From: Pseudopedobacter sp036379295
Lineage (GTDB): Bacteria > Bacteroidota > Bacteroidia > Sphingobacteriales > Sphingobacteriaceae
Reading direction: 5' to 3'
NCBI GenBank assembly: GCA_036379295.1
Contig: DASVGY010000177.1
Location: forward strand, 1-10,443
DNA: 10,443 bases
Under the pieces are notes generated by a model. That model was given only the letters and a program-made list of their open reading frames with translations. It did no database searches and was not told where the DNA came from. Positions 1-7,052 of the stretch are shown piece by piece. Within the stretch, counting starts at the first letter, position 1. Every line of letters starts with the position of its first letter. The position numbers and the translations under genes are program-made.

Positions 1-822
1 AGAAAACAGGCAGTTTTTTAGTTTGCCATCGGCGGTTAAGCGAATCCTGTTACAAGTGCTGCAAAATGGATTGGATACCGAACTGATCACAGAGAAAGTG
101 CCTTTAAAAGATTTAATTTGATGGTTTCTGGCGGTATCGTGTTGCTTATCGCTGATGCGGAGAACGTTGCTTTCGCTGAAATGAGCATTTGCCTTATCCA
201 AAATTTGGGCATAGGTAACCAGTTTCGTTTTATCCCACTGGTTGCCGTTAAAAGGCATAAACTCAATAAACCTAATTTGCAGTTTTGAGGTTTTAGTTAG
301 CGTGATGAAATCGATAATTTCTGAATCGTTAAAATCTTTTATCAACACCACATTTAGCCTTACCTCAAAATCATTTGCCAGCAATAGCTGGATGTTGCTC
401 CAAAGCCGATCGTAGTAATCCCGACGGGTAATTTGCAGGTATTTTTCTTTTTGTAGGGTATCTAAACTGATGTTTAAATTGGTAATTCCCGCTTTCTTAA
501 ACACATCAATGTATTCGTGAACCAGCAAGCCGTTGGTGGTAATGTGTAAGCTGGCGTTTAACTTTCCGAGCCGTTCAATAATATCTTTTGCATCCTTCCG
601 CACCAAGGGTTCACCACCGGTCAACCTAATTTTATTTACGCCAAGCGAAACGAATGTTTTGGCAATGGTTTCAATTTCATCAGCCGACATGAGGTGTTCT
701 TTAGGCGTCAGGCTGATTCCTTCGGCAGGCATGCAATAGGTACAACGGAGGTTGCAGTTTTCTGTAATTGAAATCCGTAAATAATTGTGAACCCGTCCGT
801 GTAAATCGGCTATTTGCAGCAT
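1..822 (-). CDS. moaA: GTP 3',8-cyclase MoaA (C-terminus cut by window edge)
   Basis: Radical SAM enzyme that turns GTP into 3',8-cyclo-GTP, the first step of molybdopterin synthesis, in the cytoplasm. I translated 274 codons from the ATG at 822-820. The N-terminal radical-SAM cluster is C23-x3-C27-x2-C30 (CNLRCTYC), followed by the SAM-binding LTGGEPLVR stretch. The second 4Fe-4S site, which binds GTP, is present as C254, C257 and C271 in NPFCSTCNRIRL...NC. Family members are about 320-330 residues, so roughly 50 residues, including the usual C-terminal Gly-Gly, lie beyond position 1. The start follows the moaCB stop by a single base (TAA-C-ATG), which fixes the start and implies coupled translation as the last visible gene of the Moco operon. 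No purine-rich ribosome site precedes it, as is usual in Bacteroidota. Confidence 0.96.
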   Translation of the reverse strand, partial: MLQIADLHGRVHNYLRISITENCNLRCTYCMPAEGISLTPKEHLMSADEIETIAKTFVSLGVNKIRLTGGEPLVRKDAKDIIERLGKLNASLHITTNGLLVHEYIDVFKKAGITNLNISLDTLQKEKYLQITRRDYYDRLWSNIQLLLANDFEVRLNVVLIKDFNDSEIIDFITLTKTSKLQIRFIEFMPFNGNQWDKTKLVTYAQILDKANAHFSESNVLRISDKQHDTARNHQIKSFKGTFSVISSVSNPFCSTCNRIRLTADGKLKNCLFS

Positions 823-823
823 G

Positions 824-1738
824 TTATTTTCCGTGGTTGAAACCGTTTATAATTTTGAATAAATGCAGTACAGATGGGAAAATGGCATCCATAGACTCAT
901 TTGCGCCGTTGGTTGAACCTGGCAAAGCAATTACCAAGGTGTTTTCTATAAAACCCACCACACTTCTGGAGAGCATGGCGTAAGGTGTTCTGTTTTGTCC
1001 GTAAGAACGTATGGCTTCCTCAATGCCAGGAATCCTCCTGTCTAGTAATGGAATAATTGCTTCGGGAGTAACATCTCTCTTTGATAACCCGGTACCTCCA
1101 GTTAAAATAACCAAGTCTTTTTTTTCATCGGAGAAACGCCTCACCGTATTTTGAATAGCAGCAACCTCATCCGGAATAATGGTGTAATTGCCAACCTCGA
1201 TACCTAAATTATTCAATTTAGAGGTAATTGCCTTTCCGGCACTATCTTGTTTGCTGCCTTTTGAAACACTATCAGAACACACCACCACCGCAACCGAAAG
1301 GTTTAAGCTTTTAGCATCGTTAAAATCAGATTTTCCGCCTTTTTTATGTAGCAATTTAATGGTAGAAATCTCCACATTCTTGTCAATCGGCTTTAGCATA
1401 TCGTACATGGTTAAAGCCACAATACTTGCGCCATGCATCGCTTCCACCTCCACACCAGTTTTATAAATGGTTTTCACCGTTACCTCAATAATGATTTCCT
1501 GCTCTTTAATATCATAAGCAACTGCCGTGTATTCGATGGGTAACGGATGGCAATCGGGGATAGAATTTGATGTGTTTTTAACCGCAAACAAGCCTGCTGT
1601 TCTTGCCACTTCCAAAACATCACCTTTGGGCACTGTTCTGCTTTTGATAGCGGTTATGGTTTCCGGCAGCCCAACTTTTACAATGGCTTGTGCCGTTGCA
1701 GTGCGCTGTGAGGTAATCTTGTGTGTAATATCAACCAT
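824..1738 (-). CDS. moaCB: Bifunctional MoaC/MoaB: cPMP synthase fused to MoaB/MogA-type domain
   Basis: A 304-residue fusion of two Moco enzymes. Residues 1 to about 140 are MoaC, which converts cyclo-GTP to cyclic pyranopterin monophosphate (cPMP). The family landmarks are MVDITHK at the start, the KGDV turn (K38), DCHPLP with H64, the VEVEAMHGAS helix and the terminal KKGGKSD. Residues from about 146 to 304 are a MoaB/MogA domain, which adenylates molybdopterin before metal insertion. Its landmarks are VAVVVCSDSVSKG, LTGGTGLSKRDVTPE and IALPGSTNGANESMDAI. The fused order is known from other Bacteroidota and other bacteria, so the fusion is not an assembly error. It lies 20 nt after the upstream gene and 1 nt before moaA. 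Whether the second domain acts as MogA in this organism is inferred from family membership. Confidence 0.95.
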   Translation of the reverse strand: MVDITHKITSQRTATAQAIVKVGLPETITAIKSRTVPKGDVLEVARTAGLFAVKNTSNSIPDCHPLPIEYTAVAYDIKEQEIIIEVTVKTIYKTGVEVEAMHGASIVALTMYDMLKPIDKNVEISTIKLLHKKGGKSDFNDAKSLNLSVAVVVCSDSVSKGSKQDSAGKAITSKLNNLGIEVGNYTIIPDEVAAIQNTVRRFSDEKKDLVILTGGTGLSKRDVTPEAIIPLLDRRIPGIEEAIRSYGQNRTPYAMLSRSVVGFIENTLVIALPGSTNGANESMDAIFPSVLHLFKIINGFNHGK

Positions 1739-1758
1739 AGCTTAGGTGTTTTTTTTAG

Positions 1759-2319
1759 TTAGTCAACGCGACTTACAACGATTTTCTGTAATCCTTTAAT
1801 ATGTCTTCTGCCGGTTTTAAAATCAGTCGGCGTTATAATAAGTAGCCTGTCTTCCATTTGACCAAGCGACTTACCATTTTCTGATGTAACAAGAAATAAA
1901 TTATTGCCTGTCGGCGAGTTGAAAATTTCATTCCAAGAATAAACTACCTTATAATCATCTGCTGCAACAAAAGTTAAATAAAACTCGCTAAATTCCTTTG
2001 GGTTATTTGCTTTCAACTCCATCTCTTTCAACAGCTCCTTAACTAAAACACCTGTAATATTTTTTAGAATTTTTTTTGCTTCGCCCGAGTGGTTTTTTAT
2101 AACTACATTATTAATATGCTCACTTTTAACGGCTTTTATATCATCAATATTGATAGTCAAATTTTTTTTTATTTGGCCGGTTACCGTAAAACCATCAGTT
2201 GCTACCGTATTACGCTGTGCAAATAAAATGCAAGGCATCAAAAATAAAAGCAGCGTAGCAAACTTTTTTAGGCTAGTAATTTTGCGTTTTTTCATACTGT
2301 AAAAAGGATACTTAAACAT
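1759..2319 (-). CDS. Exported protein, probable oxidoreductase molybdopterin-binding (sulfite-oxidase-like) fold
   Basis: 186 residues if the first ATG is used. A second ATG at 2295-2293 (residue 9, MKKRKITSLKKF) would give a more standard signal peptide. The hydrophobic stretch LLLFLMPCILFAQ marks a Sec signal with likely cleavage after FAQ; the lipobox is poor because Pro precedes the Cys. The mature part resembles a short PF00174-type domain: a VTGQIKKNLTINIDDI opening, GVLVKELLKEM, then FVAADDYKVVYSWNEIF, an LFLVTSENGKSL strand pair, RLLIITPTDF and a closing GLQKIVVSRVD. The only cysteine is in the signal peptide, so the metal-ligating Cys of true sulfite oxidases is absent. The first ATG abuts the moaE stop (TAAATG), placing the gene firmly in the Moco operon. 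The fold call is from pattern memory, and any cofactor binding is uncertain. Confidence 0.7.
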   Translation of the reverse strand: MFKYPFYSMKKRKITSLKKFATLLLFLMPCILFAQRNTVATDGFTVTGQIKKNLTINIDDIKAVKSEHINNVVIKNHSGEAKKILKNITGVLVKELLKEMELKANNPKEFSEFYLTFVAADDYKVVYSWNEIFNSPTGNNLFLVTSENGKSLGQMEDRLLIITPTDFKTGRRHIKGLQKIVVSRVD

Positions 2320-2766
2320 TTATTGATTAACTTTCCAAGTATAAGTTTCATCCTCAAACAGTTCTTTGCCAAAAATGGCGACTTTCTCCTTAATCTCTTC
2401 CACCAAAAACTCGAGCGCTTGGTAAACTGCTTTGCGCCGAGGTGCAGAAACAAAAACAAACAAACATATTTCGCCCGTTTTTACGATGCCTAAACTATGG
2501 TAAATATGTAAACAGGTTAAATTGTATTTTGCGAAAGCGGCTTCACGGATTTCGTGGAAGTTTTGTTCTGCCATTTCTTCGTAAGCGGAATATTCAATTG
2601 CGGTTACTTTTTTACCATCAATTTCATCTGCCCGCACCTGACCTAAAAAAATATTGTGCGCACCAATGCTGGTTTTGCTCTGATGTTTTGCAATGGATTT
2701 TCCGATGAAATCGGAAGAAATTGCTCCCTGCAGAAATGATTTTTTCATTGGTTTTGTAGGTTCCAT
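2320..2766 (-). CDS. moaE: Molybdopterin synthase catalytic subunit MoaE
   Basis: Large subunit of molybdopterin synthase. With thiocarboxylated MoaD it inserts two sulfurs into cPMP to make molybdopterin. The 148 residues match the usual 140-150. Family features are the GAHNIFLGQVR strand and loop, EYSAYEEMA, the IYHSLGIVKTGEICLFVFVSAPRR core (HxxGxVxxGE pattern), and the C-terminal active-site segment LVEEIKEKVAIFGKELFEDETYTWKVN, whose lysines replace the catalytic Lys pair region of E. coli MoaE. An alternative start is Met7 (MKKSFL). The gene begins 3 nt after the stop of the moeB-like gene, and its stop abuts the next ATG, so translational coupling is likely on both sides. Confidence 0.95.
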   Translation of the reverse strand: MEPTKPMKKSFLQGAISSDFIGKSIAKHQSKTSIGAHNIFLGQVRADEIDGKKVTAIEYSAYEEMAEQNFHEIREAAFAKYNLTCLHIYHSLGIVKTGEICLFVFVSAPRRKAVYQALEFLVEEIKEKVAIFGKELFEDETYTWKVNQ

Positions 2767-2769
2767 ATT

Positions 2770-3837
2770 TTAATTTGTAGCTGTTAATCTTAATGATTGC
2801 ACACCGTTTTGTAAGTGCTGAACATTGGTAAAACCGTTGTTTATTAATAATTCTAAAGCCTTTTTACTTCGCAAGCCACTTTGGCAAAAAACAATAATTT
2901 GCTGATCTTTTTTTATTTTAGATTGATGCTCGGCTAATCTCGAAAATGGGATACTTACAATTGAACCGAAAGGTAATTTTGGTAATTCGTGAGCTTCGCG
3001 TAAATCAATCACCAAACATTTTTCATCCTTGCATTTCTCTAAAAAAGTGGTTTTATCCAGCTCGAAGTTTAGATTACTGCCTTCCGTTAAAGCTTTTCCT
3101 TTTTGATAAGCAATTTCAATTTGTGTGTCGTTTTTCTGGAACTCAAGCTCATTAAAACACATTTCCAAAGCATCGTAAATCAAAACCCTGCCTGATAAAA
3201 CTTTTCCGATACCCAAAATCATCTTCAAAACTTCGCTTGCTTGCAACATCCCCAAAGTATTGGGCAAAACCCCTAGAACCCCGCTTGTCACACAATTTGG
3301 AACTGCAGAGCTTTCCTTTTCGGGAAATAAACAGCGATAAGTTGGCCCGTTTTTGTAGTTGAACACACTAACTTGCCCTTCAAATTTATGTATCGATGCA
3401 TAAGCCATCGGCTTTTTTGTAAATACCGCTATATCGTTAATTAAATAACGGCTTGCAATGTTATCCGTACAATCAACAAGGATGTCGTAACTTTTTGTGA
3501 TACCAGCAATGTTGCTTTCGCCGATGAAATAAGGATAAATATGGGTTTCAACTTCCGGATTTAGCTTTTGGATGGCATCCGCTGCCACGTCAACTTTACT
3601 CTTTCCGCAGTCGTCCGCAGAAAACAACAACTGCCGATGCAAGTTGGTTTCTTCCACCATATCTCCGTCCACAATTCCTAAAGTACCTACGCCAGAAGTG
3701 GCCAACATTTGCAAAACGGGGCAACCCAAACCACCAGCGCCAATTACCAACACTTTTGCGTTGCGTAACTTCTGCTGTCCTGCCGCTCCAATTTCTGATA
3801 AAGAAACCTGTCTTAAATATCGTTTAGCTATTTCCAT
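2770..3837 (-). CDS. moeB: MoeB/ThiF-family adenylyltransferase with C-terminal rhodanese domain
   Basis: E1-like enzyme that adenylates the MoaD C-terminus so that it can receive sulfur. Residues 1 to about 245 form the ThiF/MoeB domain: nucleotide-binding GAGGLG at 33-38, D57 with the following NLHRQ motif (65-69), K79/K81, and DCTDN at 122-126. Residues from about 262 to 355 form a rhodanese domain with VIDLREAHE and active-site loop CQSGLRS (C318), which could donate persulfide sulfur as in human MOCS3. C182 in PNCVTSGVLG matches the conserved catalytic-type Cys. The zinc site is degenerate: the usual CYRC is TYRC (T166, C169), and the second CxxC before the linker is missing. It sits between moaD and moaE. 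A ThiF role in thiamine synthesis is possible, but the neighbours favour Moco. Confidence 0.92.
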   Translation of the reverse strand: MEIAKRYLRQVSLSEIGAAGQQKLRNAKVLVIGAGGLGCPVLQMLATSGVGTLGIVDGDMVEETNLHRQLLFSADDCGKSKVDVAADAIQKLNPEVETHIYPYFIGESNIAGITKSYDILVDCTDNIASRYLINDIAVFTKKPMAYASIHKFEGQVSVFNYKNGPTYRCLFPEKESSAVPNCVTSGVLGVLPNTLGMLQASEVLKMILGIGKVLSGRVLIYDALEMCFNELEFQKNDTQIEIAYQKGKALTEGSNLNFELDKTTFLEKCKDEKCLVIDLREAHELPKLPFGSIVSIPFSRLAEHQSKIKKDQQIIVFCQSGLRSKKALELLINNGFTNVQHLQNGVQSLRLTATN

Positions 3838-3845
3838 ATTAAAAC

Positions 3846-4088
3846 CTATCCTCCGGCAAACGGCGGTAATAAAGCCACAACGTCGTTATCGGCCAACAGC
3901 AAATCGTCTGTCGCCATTTTTTTGTTTACCGCTACTGAAAAAGAAGCCTGATTTAAACCTGCATATTCTTGCGATAAACTTTCCATCAAATCCCCCAATT
4001 TCAGTGTGTCTACATCGAAGGTAAAAACCTCTTCTTTTTGATGAGTAATATCGGCGATAAGCCCAAAATATTTTATGGTAACCTTCAT
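3846..4088 (-). CDS. moaD: Molybdopterin synthase sulfur-carrier subunit MoaD
   Basis: Small ubiquitin-like sulfur carrier of 80 residues, the normal length. It starts MKVTIKYFGLIADIT, has the central VAVNKK strand, and ends VVALLPPFAGG. The terminal Gly-Gly is adenylated by the MoeB-type enzyme encoded 8 nt downstream and then thiocarboxylated; the sulfur passes to cPMP in the MoaD-MoaE complex. The PPFAGG ending and the position directly before moeB and moaE make the call firm and argue against ThiS. It follows the largest gap inside the minus-strand cluster (92 nt after mobA), so a separate promoter could drive moaD onwards. Confidence 0.96.
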   Translation of the reverse strand: MKVTIKYFGLIADITHQKEEVFTFDVDTLKLGDLMESLSQEYAGLNQASFSVAVNKKMATDDLLLADNDVVALLPPFAGG

Positions 4089-4180
4089 ATTAAATAAGTT
4101 AAATTAGAAAGTCAAAAGACTTACCCTGTTGGTCATAATATTTTTTGAATGATATTTTAAGGTCATACTACATTTTACTT
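4089..4180 (-). promoter_or_regulatory. AT-rich gap between mobA and moaD with paired TATGACC motifs
   Basis: The only sizeable gap within the minus-strand cluster. On the coding strand it carries TATGACC twice (plus-strand GGTCATA at 4131-4137 and 4161-4167), 30 bp apart start to start, about three helical turns, separated by AT-rich sequence. Nearer moaD, AAGTC-AAAA-GACTT at 4109-4122 can form a small hairpin. No clear TAnnTTTG box and no ModE half-site are seen. The spacing of the direct repeat suggests a regulator site or internal promoter for moaD, but this is inference from pattern only. Confidence 0.3.
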
Positions 4181-4747
4181 TTACGCTAGTAAACTTTTAT
4201 AATCCTCTTTGGTGTTGATGTTTTGCAAAAGCGCAGCCCAAGCTTCCGGAACTTCGATGGTTTGGTGCGGGATTTCATCAACCACGGTTCTTAATTTTAA
4301 TTGATTTTTTAATAGATGTTCTTTAAAAACCGAAGCTGCACCCTTGTGGTAAACCGCAATTAAAGGATTGGGTTTGTTTAAAACCTTAACCTGCGTTAGC
4401 TGCTTGTTTAACGCAATATTTGCAATTAACCAATTAATAATTTCCGCAGAAACCAAGGGGACATCCACACTTAAAATGATATTGTGCACTGTTTTGGAAT
4501 GCGATAAAGCGGTATAAACGCCGCCCACGGGGCCTTTATCTGGGTAAATATCTTCTATCCGGTTACAGTTTAAAACATCATAAGCTTTGTTTGCAGAAAC
4601 AACAGTGATTTTTTCAATTGAAGCTTTTTTTAAAGCGGTGACAATAAGTGCTGCAAAAAAACTTTCGTTTAATGGCAGTAATCCTTTATCAGAACCCATC
4701 CGGGTGCTTTTTCCTCCGGCTAAGATATATGCAGAAACCCCGTCCAT
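4181..4747 (-). CDS. mobA: Molybdenum cofactor guanylyltransferase MobA
   Basis: Nucleotidyltransferase that joins GMP from GTP to Mo-molybdopterin, giving the guanine dinucleotide form used by DMSO-reductase-family enzymes. At 188 residues it is the usual size. The N-terminus has the signature LAGGKSTRMGSDKG (residues 9-22), then DIYPDKGPVGGVYTAL, the metal-binding SVDVPL, a LIAVYHK substrate segment and the C-terminal NINTKEDY typical of MobA. Its ATG overlaps the stop of the TSUP gene by one base (TAATG), so it is translationally coupled. It implies that this organism uses bis-MGD-type or MGD enzymes, such as nitrate reductase or formate dehydrogenase, although none is encoded in the window. 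CTP specificity (MocA) is less likely given the signature, but not excluded. Confidence 0.94.
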   Translation of the reverse strand: MDGVSAYILAGGKSTRMGSDKGLLPLNESFFAALIVTALKKASIEKITVVSANKAYDVLNCNRIEDIYPDKGPVGGVYTALSHSKTVHNIILSVDVPLVSAEIINWLIANIALNKQLTQVKVLNKPNPLIAVYHKGAASVFKEHLLKNQLKLRTVVDEIPHQTIEVPEAWAALLQNINTKEDYKSLLA

Positions 4748-5493
4748 TAAATAGTGTATAGTTTAATAATTGCAATTGCCAAAACCACGGCCAGCACATT
4801 CCTCAAAATTAAATTATTGAATTTTTTACTCCCGTAATAAGCTCCAAAAAAGCCTCCTATAAACACCACACCAATTAAAAGAGCAGAGGAAGCCGGTATT
4901 GCGCCTCCTTTTGATAGAAAGCCAAAAATCCCAGAAATGGAATTTACAAAAATAAACAATGCCGAAACCGCAGCCGTTTGTTTCATGTTTGCCCAACCTA
5001 ACAGCAGCAAAACCGGACTTAAAACTATTCCGCCGCCAATACCAATTAAACCAGATAAAAATCCAATTATAGCACCAATTAACAATGCCCACGGAATGTT
5101 AATGTTTTTTAGTTTAGGTTGTTCTTTACCTAAAAAACCTAATAACCTCAACACTGCAAATACCAATAAAGTGCCTAAAATAACCTTGTACATTTTGGCA
5201 TCTACGCTTAAAAATCCGCCAAGGAACGAGCAAGGAATGGAGGTAATTGCAAATGGATAAAACAAATTCCATTTAAATTTTTTCTCTCGATAATAAAAAT
5301 AAAATGAAATGCCTGAAACTAAGATGTTCAGTATCAAGGCAGTTGGCTTCATAAAAGTAATCGGAAAGGCAAACAAACTCATGATTGCCAAATAACCGCT
5401 TGCCCCACCATGCCCTACGCTAGCGTACAAAAAGGCAACTATCGGGAGTAGCAATAAAAGTAAAGGGTTATTTAGAATCTCTGAAACTAACAT
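4747..5493 (-). CDS. TSUP (TauE/SafE) family membrane transporter
   Basis: Integral membrane protein of the TSUP family, whose members export or import sulfite, sulfoacetate or other sulfur-containing anions. I prefer the ATG at 5493-5491 (248 residues, MLVSEILNNP). It overlaps the stop of the modE-like gene by a few bases (ATGTTAG), whereas the longer start at 5535 would overlap it by about 49 nt and add the charged, non-family stretch MLEIFGRTAKKTLA. Two internally repeated halves are visible: YASVGHGGASGYLAIM in the first and GLIGIGGGIVLSPVLLLLG in the second, each next to hydrophobic segments; about seven to eight helices in total. Its place inside the Moco operon, between the regulator and mobA, suggests a task tied to molybdenum or sulfur metabolism. 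The substrate cannot be told from sequence. Confidence 0.88.
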   Translation of the reverse strand: MLVSEILNNPLLLLLLPIVAFLYASVGHGGASGYLAIMSLFAFPITFMKPTALILNILVSGISFYFYYREKKFKWNLFYPFAITSIPCSFLGGFLSVDAKMYKVILGTLLVFAVLRLLGFLGKEQPKLKNINIPWALLIGAIIGFLSGLIGIGGGIVLSPVLLLLGWANMKQTAAVSALFIFVNSISGIFGFLSKGGAIPASSALLIGVVFIGGFFGAYYGSKKFNNLILRNVLAVVLAIAIIKLYTI

Positions 5494-5819
5494 AGCGAGT
5501 GTTTTTTTAGCTGTTCGTCCAAAAATTTCCAGCAATCTGTATTTATAGTTTCAAAAACGTTGACTAATGATTTGCCATAAGCAGTTAGCGAAGTGCCTCC
5601 ACCTTTTGAGCCGCCAATCACAGATTCTATAACAGGTTCTTTTGCAGCTTTGTTAATTTCATCGGTTAATCGCCAGGCTTTTTGGTACGAGATATTTAGG
5701 GCTTTTGCAGCTTTATTTAGAGAGCCGGTTTCGTCAATTTTTTTAAGCAATTGCACCCTGCCTTCGCCCAAAATAATTCCTTGATCAGATTCTATCCAAA
5801 TTTTACTTTTTATTTTCAA
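5487..5819 (-). CDS. modE: ModE-like winged-helix regulator, DNA-binding domain only, TTG start
   Basis: 110-residue protein matching the N-terminal winged-helix (LysR-type HTH) domain of ModE, the molybdate-responsive regulator. Signature stretches are EGRVQLLKKIDETGSLNKAAKALNIS (helix-turn-helix, about residues 19-44), YQKAWRLTDEIN, and the wing VIGGSKGGGTSLTAYG. The two molybdate-binding TOBE/Mop domains of E. coli ModE are absent, so it cannot sense molybdate in the usual way by itself. The start is TTG at 5819-5817: there is no ATG anywhere in the frame, and an in-frame TAA lies six codons upstream. A palindromic ModE-type operator lies 10 nt upstream, so autoregulation is likely. The stop overlaps the start of the TSUP gene. 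Confidence 0.9.
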   Translation of the reverse strand: MKIKSKIWIESDQGIILGEGRVQLLKKIDETGSLNKAAKALNISYQKAWRLTDEINKAAKEPVIESVIGGSKGGGTSLTAYGKSLVNVFETINTDCWKFLDEQLKKHSLC

Positions 5820-5829
5820 AATAAATTTG

Positions 5830-5859
5830 ATTCGTTATACGCCAGCGAATATAACGAAT
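5830..5859. promoter_or_regulatory. ModE-type operator palindrome
   Basis: A perfect 10-bp inverted repeat, ATTCGTTATA at 5830-5839 and TATAACGAAT at 5850-5859, separated by 10 nt. The core CGTTATA-N10-TATAACG has the same half-site and spacing as the ModE box before E. coli modA, as I recall it. It fills most of the 46-nt gap between the moeA stop and the TTG start of the modE-like gene. It is AT-rich and lacks a following T-run, so a terminator is a poor alternative. Binding is inferred from the match plus the adjacent cognate regulator. Confidence 0.85.
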
Positions 5860-5865
5860 TTGCCT

Positions 5866-7035
5866 TCAACAGATTGGATGAACATCAACTTTTTCGCCCT
5901 TTTTTAATTTATAATTTCCTTCGGGTAAATACACAAGGCAATTGGCAAAAGCAAAAGTGTTTAGCATAGACGATTGCTGGTGCGTTAAAATAGCCACTTC
6001 GCCTTCACAAAAAGACGCTTTTAAAAACTGACTTCTGCTATTGTTTACTTCAAAATCGTGGCTGAGTGCTTTTTGAACTATAAAATCACCGTTATATTTA
6101 CCACTAATTTGGTGTAAAATGGGTTCAACGTAAATATAATAACAAGTTAAACTCGCTGCTGGGTTTCCAGGTAAAGCGAAAATTAATTTGTCTTTAATTT
6201 TACCAACCAACAGTGGCTTTCCAGGTTTTTGGTTGACTTTGTAAAACAAGGTTTCTACTTTTAACTCGTCCAGTGCACTTTTTACAAAATCATAATCGCC
6301 CACAGAAATCCCACCAGAAATCAACAGCACATCGTTTTCTTCTGTTGCCTTCGCAATAATCTTTTTGGTGTTGATGAAATTGTCATCTACCGAGTAAGTG
6401 TGGAAGGAAGTGAAATCAGCACTCAACAATGCGGCTTGTAGCATTACAGAATTGCTTTCGTAAATTTTTCCGGAAGCTAATTTGTTGCCCGGCTTTACCA
6501 ATTCGTTACCAGTGACCAAAATACCTACAGTCGGTTTTTTATAAACGGTAACATCAGTAAGCCCTAAGCCTGCTAAAAAACCAATAGCGGCAGCGTTTAA
6601 GAGCGTCCCTTTTTCCAATGCTAAGTCATCGGTTTTTATTTGTTCGCCAATAGGGCGGATGTTTTTATTTAGCGCAAAACTTTCGCTTAGTAAAACTGTG
6701 CCGTCAACAAAAGAAGTTTTTTCAATCTGGACAACCGTATTCGCCGAATCTGGAACTGCAGCTCCGGTAAATATTTTGACAGCTTCACCGGGTTTTAAGT
6801 CAAGCTGATGCGCATCGCCTGCTTTAACTTCGCCAATTAATTTATAGGATAAAAAATCGTGAAGGTTTAACGCATAGCCATCCATTGCTGATTGCCTAAA
6901 TGGTGGCATATTTATCGGCGAATAAATATCTTCCGCTAAAACATGGTTTAATCCGCTTATCAAGGCAACCATCTGTTTTTTAGAGGTTGGACGCTTTTTA
7001 ATTAAAATTTGCTTAGCTTCTTTGGGAGAAATCAT
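5866..7035 (-). CDS. moeA: Molybdopterin molybdenumtransferase MoeA
   Basis: Inserts molybdenum into adenylated molybdopterin, with the MoaB/MogA-type domain as its partner. I chose the ATG at 7035-7033 (389 residues, MISPKEAKQIL), because MoeA proteins normally begin there. The open frame reaches an ATG at 7143, but the extra 36 residues are not family-like and would cover a probable promoter. Landmarks are PPFRQSAMDGYAL, the GEAVKIFTGAAVP loop, VGILVTGNELVKPG with KIYESNSVML, LLISGGISVGDYDFVKSAL, KPGKPLLVGK and FALPGNPAASLTCYYIYVEP. It is the first minus-strand gene, divergent from leuS. The ModE operator lies after its stop, so moeA may be transcribed apart from the ModE-controlled genes or read through into them. 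Confidence 0.95.
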   Translation of the reverse strand: MISPKEAKQILIKKRPTSKKQMVALISGLNHVLAEDIYSPINMPPFRQSAMDGYALNLHDFLSYKLIGEVKAGDAHQLDLKPGEAVKIFTGAAVPDSANTVVQIEKTSFVDGTVLLSESFALNKNIRPIGEQIKTDDLALEKGTLLNAAAIGFLAGLGLTDVTVYKKPTVGILVTGNELVKPGNKLASGKIYESNSVMLQAALLSADFTSFHTYSVDDNFINTKKIIAKATEENDVLLISGGISVGDYDFVKSALDELKVETLFYKVNQKPGKPLLVGKIKDKLIFALPGNPAASLTCYYIYVEPILHQISGKYNGDFIVQKALSHDFEVNNSRSQFLKASFCEGEVAILTHQQSSMLNTFAFANCLVYLPEGNYKLKKGEKVDVHPIC

Positions 7036-7052
7036 AACATAGTTTCTAATTC

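Noticed and set aside
5494..5535. Longer start of the TSUP protein
   Set aside because: It would overlap the modE-like gene by about 49 nt and add a charged segment not typical of the family. The ATG overlapping the modE stop fits better.
5830..5859. Rho-independent terminator after moeA
   Set aside because: The stem is AT-rich with a 10-nt loop and no clear T-run follows on the minus strand. The match to a ModE operator explains it better.
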